From: Williamsia muralis
GTDB lineage: Bacteria > Actinomycetota > Actinomycetes > Mycobacteriales > Mycobacteriaceae
Assembly: GCF_002735905.1 (NCBI RefSeq)
Contig: NZ_PEBD01000008.1
Coordinates: 248,001 to 312,000 of the forward strand
DNA length: 64,000 nucleotides
Direction: 5' to 3'
Below, piece after piece: positions 62,548 to 64,000 of this stretch. Made by a program: the position numbers and the translations under genes. How positions within the stretch are numbered: position 1 is the first letter of the stretch; each line of letters starts with the position of its first letter. Below the pieces are notes generated by a model, which was not told the DNA's origin, did no database searches, and saw nothing but the letters and a program-made list of their open reading frames with translations.

Positions 62548-63972
62548 TCAACCGTGCCGACGGATCGCGGCCTGCGCGGCATGCATGCCACACATACCGT
62601 GGACGCCGCCGCCGGGCGGGGTCGACGACGCGCACAGATAGACACCGTCCACGGGTGTTGCGTACGGCACGCGGGCAACCACGGGCCGCGTGAACAACTG
62701 CCGCAAATCGGACACACCCGAATTGATGTCGCCGCCTACATAGTTCGGGTTGTACACCGAGAGCTGCTTGGCCGTCATGCTGTGCCTGGCGATGATCACG
62801 TCCTTGAACCCTGGGGCGCAGCGTTCGATCTGCGCTTCCACCGCTTCGGTCATGTCGACGTCAGAGCCATGAGGCACATGGCAATACGCCCAGGCGACGT
62901 GTTTGCCGTCCGGAGCACGTGATGGGTCGATCACGCTCGGCGTTCCGCCGATGAGATTGGGACGCTCCGGATGGCGTCCTGCCTTCACGTCCTCTTCGTT
63001 CTGCCTGATCTGCTGGTCGTCCGAGGCGATGTGAAAGGTCGCCGACTTCGCGGTGTAGGGGTCGTTCCACGGGATCGGTTCACTCAAGGCGTAGTCGATC
63101 TTGAACGACCCTGGGCCATAACGGTATTTGGCCAGGCGGCTGCGGTACCGGGTCGGCAGACGGTCGCCCATGATCCTGCTGAACTGGGTCGGATCGATGT
63201 CGAAGAACTTCAGGCGGGTGTCGGGCATGTCCTCGAAACTCCGCACCGGATGATCGGTTCGGATCTCGCCACCGTGAGCTTTGAGCGCGCCGGCGAGGGC
63301 ATCGGCGATCGACTGACTCCCGCCTCGCGCGATCGGCCATCCGCCCGCGTGCGCGAGCATCCCGAGTATCAACCCGAACGACGCCGTGGCCACCCCGCTG
63401 GTGGGCCGGACCACGTGAGTTGCGATGGCCGCGAACAACGTGCGGGTGCGTGGATCTCGGAACATGATCTTGTTGAACGCGTCTGCACTCAGCAGCGCCT
63501 GCGGTCCGAACCTGGCCGCCACCAACAGGTGGCGCGGGATCCGGAACGGGCCGAAGAAGTCGCTGATCAGGTCTTGCGAGTGTTTGGCAGCAAATCCGAG
63601 GGTCGCGCCCCATGCGGCAGCGTCACGGCCGAGCGTCTCTTGGGTACGTGCGAGATCCCGGAACAGCGGCAGGGCGGTGCCGTCTCCGAACACCTGCGAC
63701 AGCTGTACCTCGGGGTCGAGCCATTCCAGCCCATAACGGCCCAGATCCATCGAATTGAAGGCCGGCGAGGCCAATCCGGTCGGGTGCACCACCGAGCACA
63801 TGTCGTGCCAGAAGCCGGGTTCGGTCAGCTCGCTCGTCCGGGTTCCACCACCGATCGTCGGATGAGATTCGAGCACCAGGACCTTGTGGCCGGCTTTGGC
63901 GAGTGTGACCGCTGCCGACAAACCGTTGGGTCCTGATCCGACCACCACCGCGTCGTAACCATCCGCCCTCAC
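62548..63972 (-). CDS. FAD-dependent NAD(P)/amine-oxidase-type oxidoreductase (phytoene desaturase-like)
   Basis: 474 residues. FAD-binding YDAVVVGSGPNGLSAAVTLAKAGHKVLVLE and the C-terminal YLCASSTPPGGGVHGMCGMHAAQAAIRR, with the usual GG-GVxG motif. Starts TTG 63981, GTG 63978 and GTG 63972 are possible; GTG 63972 has the best-spaced AAGG. This broad family oxidises or isomerises carotenoid-like or other hydrophobic substrates, and in actinobacteria often has no known substrate. Probably the first gene of a two-gene operon with the LLM protein. The promoter may lie outside the window. Confidence 0.85.
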   Translation of the reverse strand: MRADGYDAVVVGSGPNGLSAAVTLAKAGHKVLVLESHPTIGGGTRTSELTEPGFWHDMCSVVHPTGLASPAFNSMDLGRYGLEWLDPEVQLSQVFGDGTALPLFRDLARTQETLGRDAAAWGATLGFAAKHSQDLISDFFGPFRIPRHLLVAARFGPQALLSADAFNKIMFRDPRTRTLFAAIATHVVRPTSGVATASFGLILGMLAHAGGWPIARGGSQSIADALAGALKAHGGEIRTDHPVRSFEDMPDTRLKFFDIDPTQFSRIMGDRLPTRYRSRLAKYRYGPGSFKIDYALSEPIPWNDPYTAKSATFHIASDDQQIRQNEEDVKAGRHPERPNLIGGTPSVIDPSRAPDGKHVAWAYCHVPHGSDVDMTEAVEAQIERCAPGFKDVIIARHSMTAKQLSVYNPNYVGGDINSGVSDLRQLFTRPVVARVPYATPVDGVYLCASSTPPGGGVHGMCGMHAAQAAIRRHG

Positions 63973-64000
63973 AAACACCAACCTTAATCGCGTAACCGCG

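Overview
The window is high-GC DNA from a mycolic-acid-type actinobacterium (Mycobacteriales; Gordonia, Williamsia or Rhodococcus is my best guess). The reasons are the furA-katG pair, a mycothiol-type arsenate reductase, several F420/LLM-family oxidoreductases, a DUF222/13E12-type HNH gene under a LexA box, many GTG starts and ATGA/GTGA gene overlaps. I see no rRNA, tRNA, CRISPR array, insertion sequence or phage module.

Layout. 1-0.8 kb: end of a lipoprotein serine hydrolase. 0.9-7.8 kb: leftward operon with a sugar-type ABC importer (ATPase, permease, lipoprotein), a sugar-isomerase-like TIM barrel, an LLM oxidoreductase and a zinc alcohol dehydrogenase. 8-15 kb: VOC and SnoaL-like proteins, an aldehyde dehydrogenase, and a rightward operon of a winged-helix module, a PPDK-like enzyme with an eroded ATP-grasp domain, and an acyl-CoA dehydrogenase. 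15-18 kb: arsenic resistance (arsR, acr3, arsC, a second arsR) interrupted by about 0.64 kb of repeats with a 72-bp period. 18-30 kb: an ECF41 sigma factor with its divergent AhpD-like partner, a three-gene nitrile-hydratase-type cluster, a WYL regulator, furA-katG, and a TetR/aldo-keto reductase pair.

30.6-64 kb is mostly a catabolic region. It holds a leftward operon encoding 2-oxoacid dehydrogenase E1 alpha, E1 beta and E2, a DUF35 protein, a thiolase and an acyl-CoA dehydrogenase. Around it lie an acyl-CoA synthetase, three related histidine phosphatases, a stand-alone phosphohistidine swivel protein with a quinone-reductase-like partner, SDRs, an esterase, two ThuA-like proteins, a dihydrolipoamide dehydrogenase (probable E3), two TetR regulators, and a Rieske oxygenase operon. 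A DUF222 HNH gene preceded by a decayed nitroreductase-like gene sits in the middle (40-42.6 kb).

How it fits together. A short, AT-rich, near-palindromic element (core AGTTACTTGACA or its complement) lies upstream of six transcription units: the ABC operon, the ALDH/PPDK-like divergon, the E1 alpha/acyl-CoA synthetase divergon, the maleylpyruvate-isomerase-like gene, the swivel-protein/SDR divergon and the ThuA/Rieske operon. I saw it in none of the arsenic, ECF41, nitrile hydratase or katG promoters. I infer that uptake, activation, oxygenation and 2-oxoacid oxidation form one regulon for an unidentified carbon source, with unrelated stress and resistance genes lying between its parts. Two proteins built from PEP-synthase/PPDK domains but without a working-looking ATP-grasp domain, together with three histidine phosphatases, hint at phosphoryl-transfer chemistry in the pathway.
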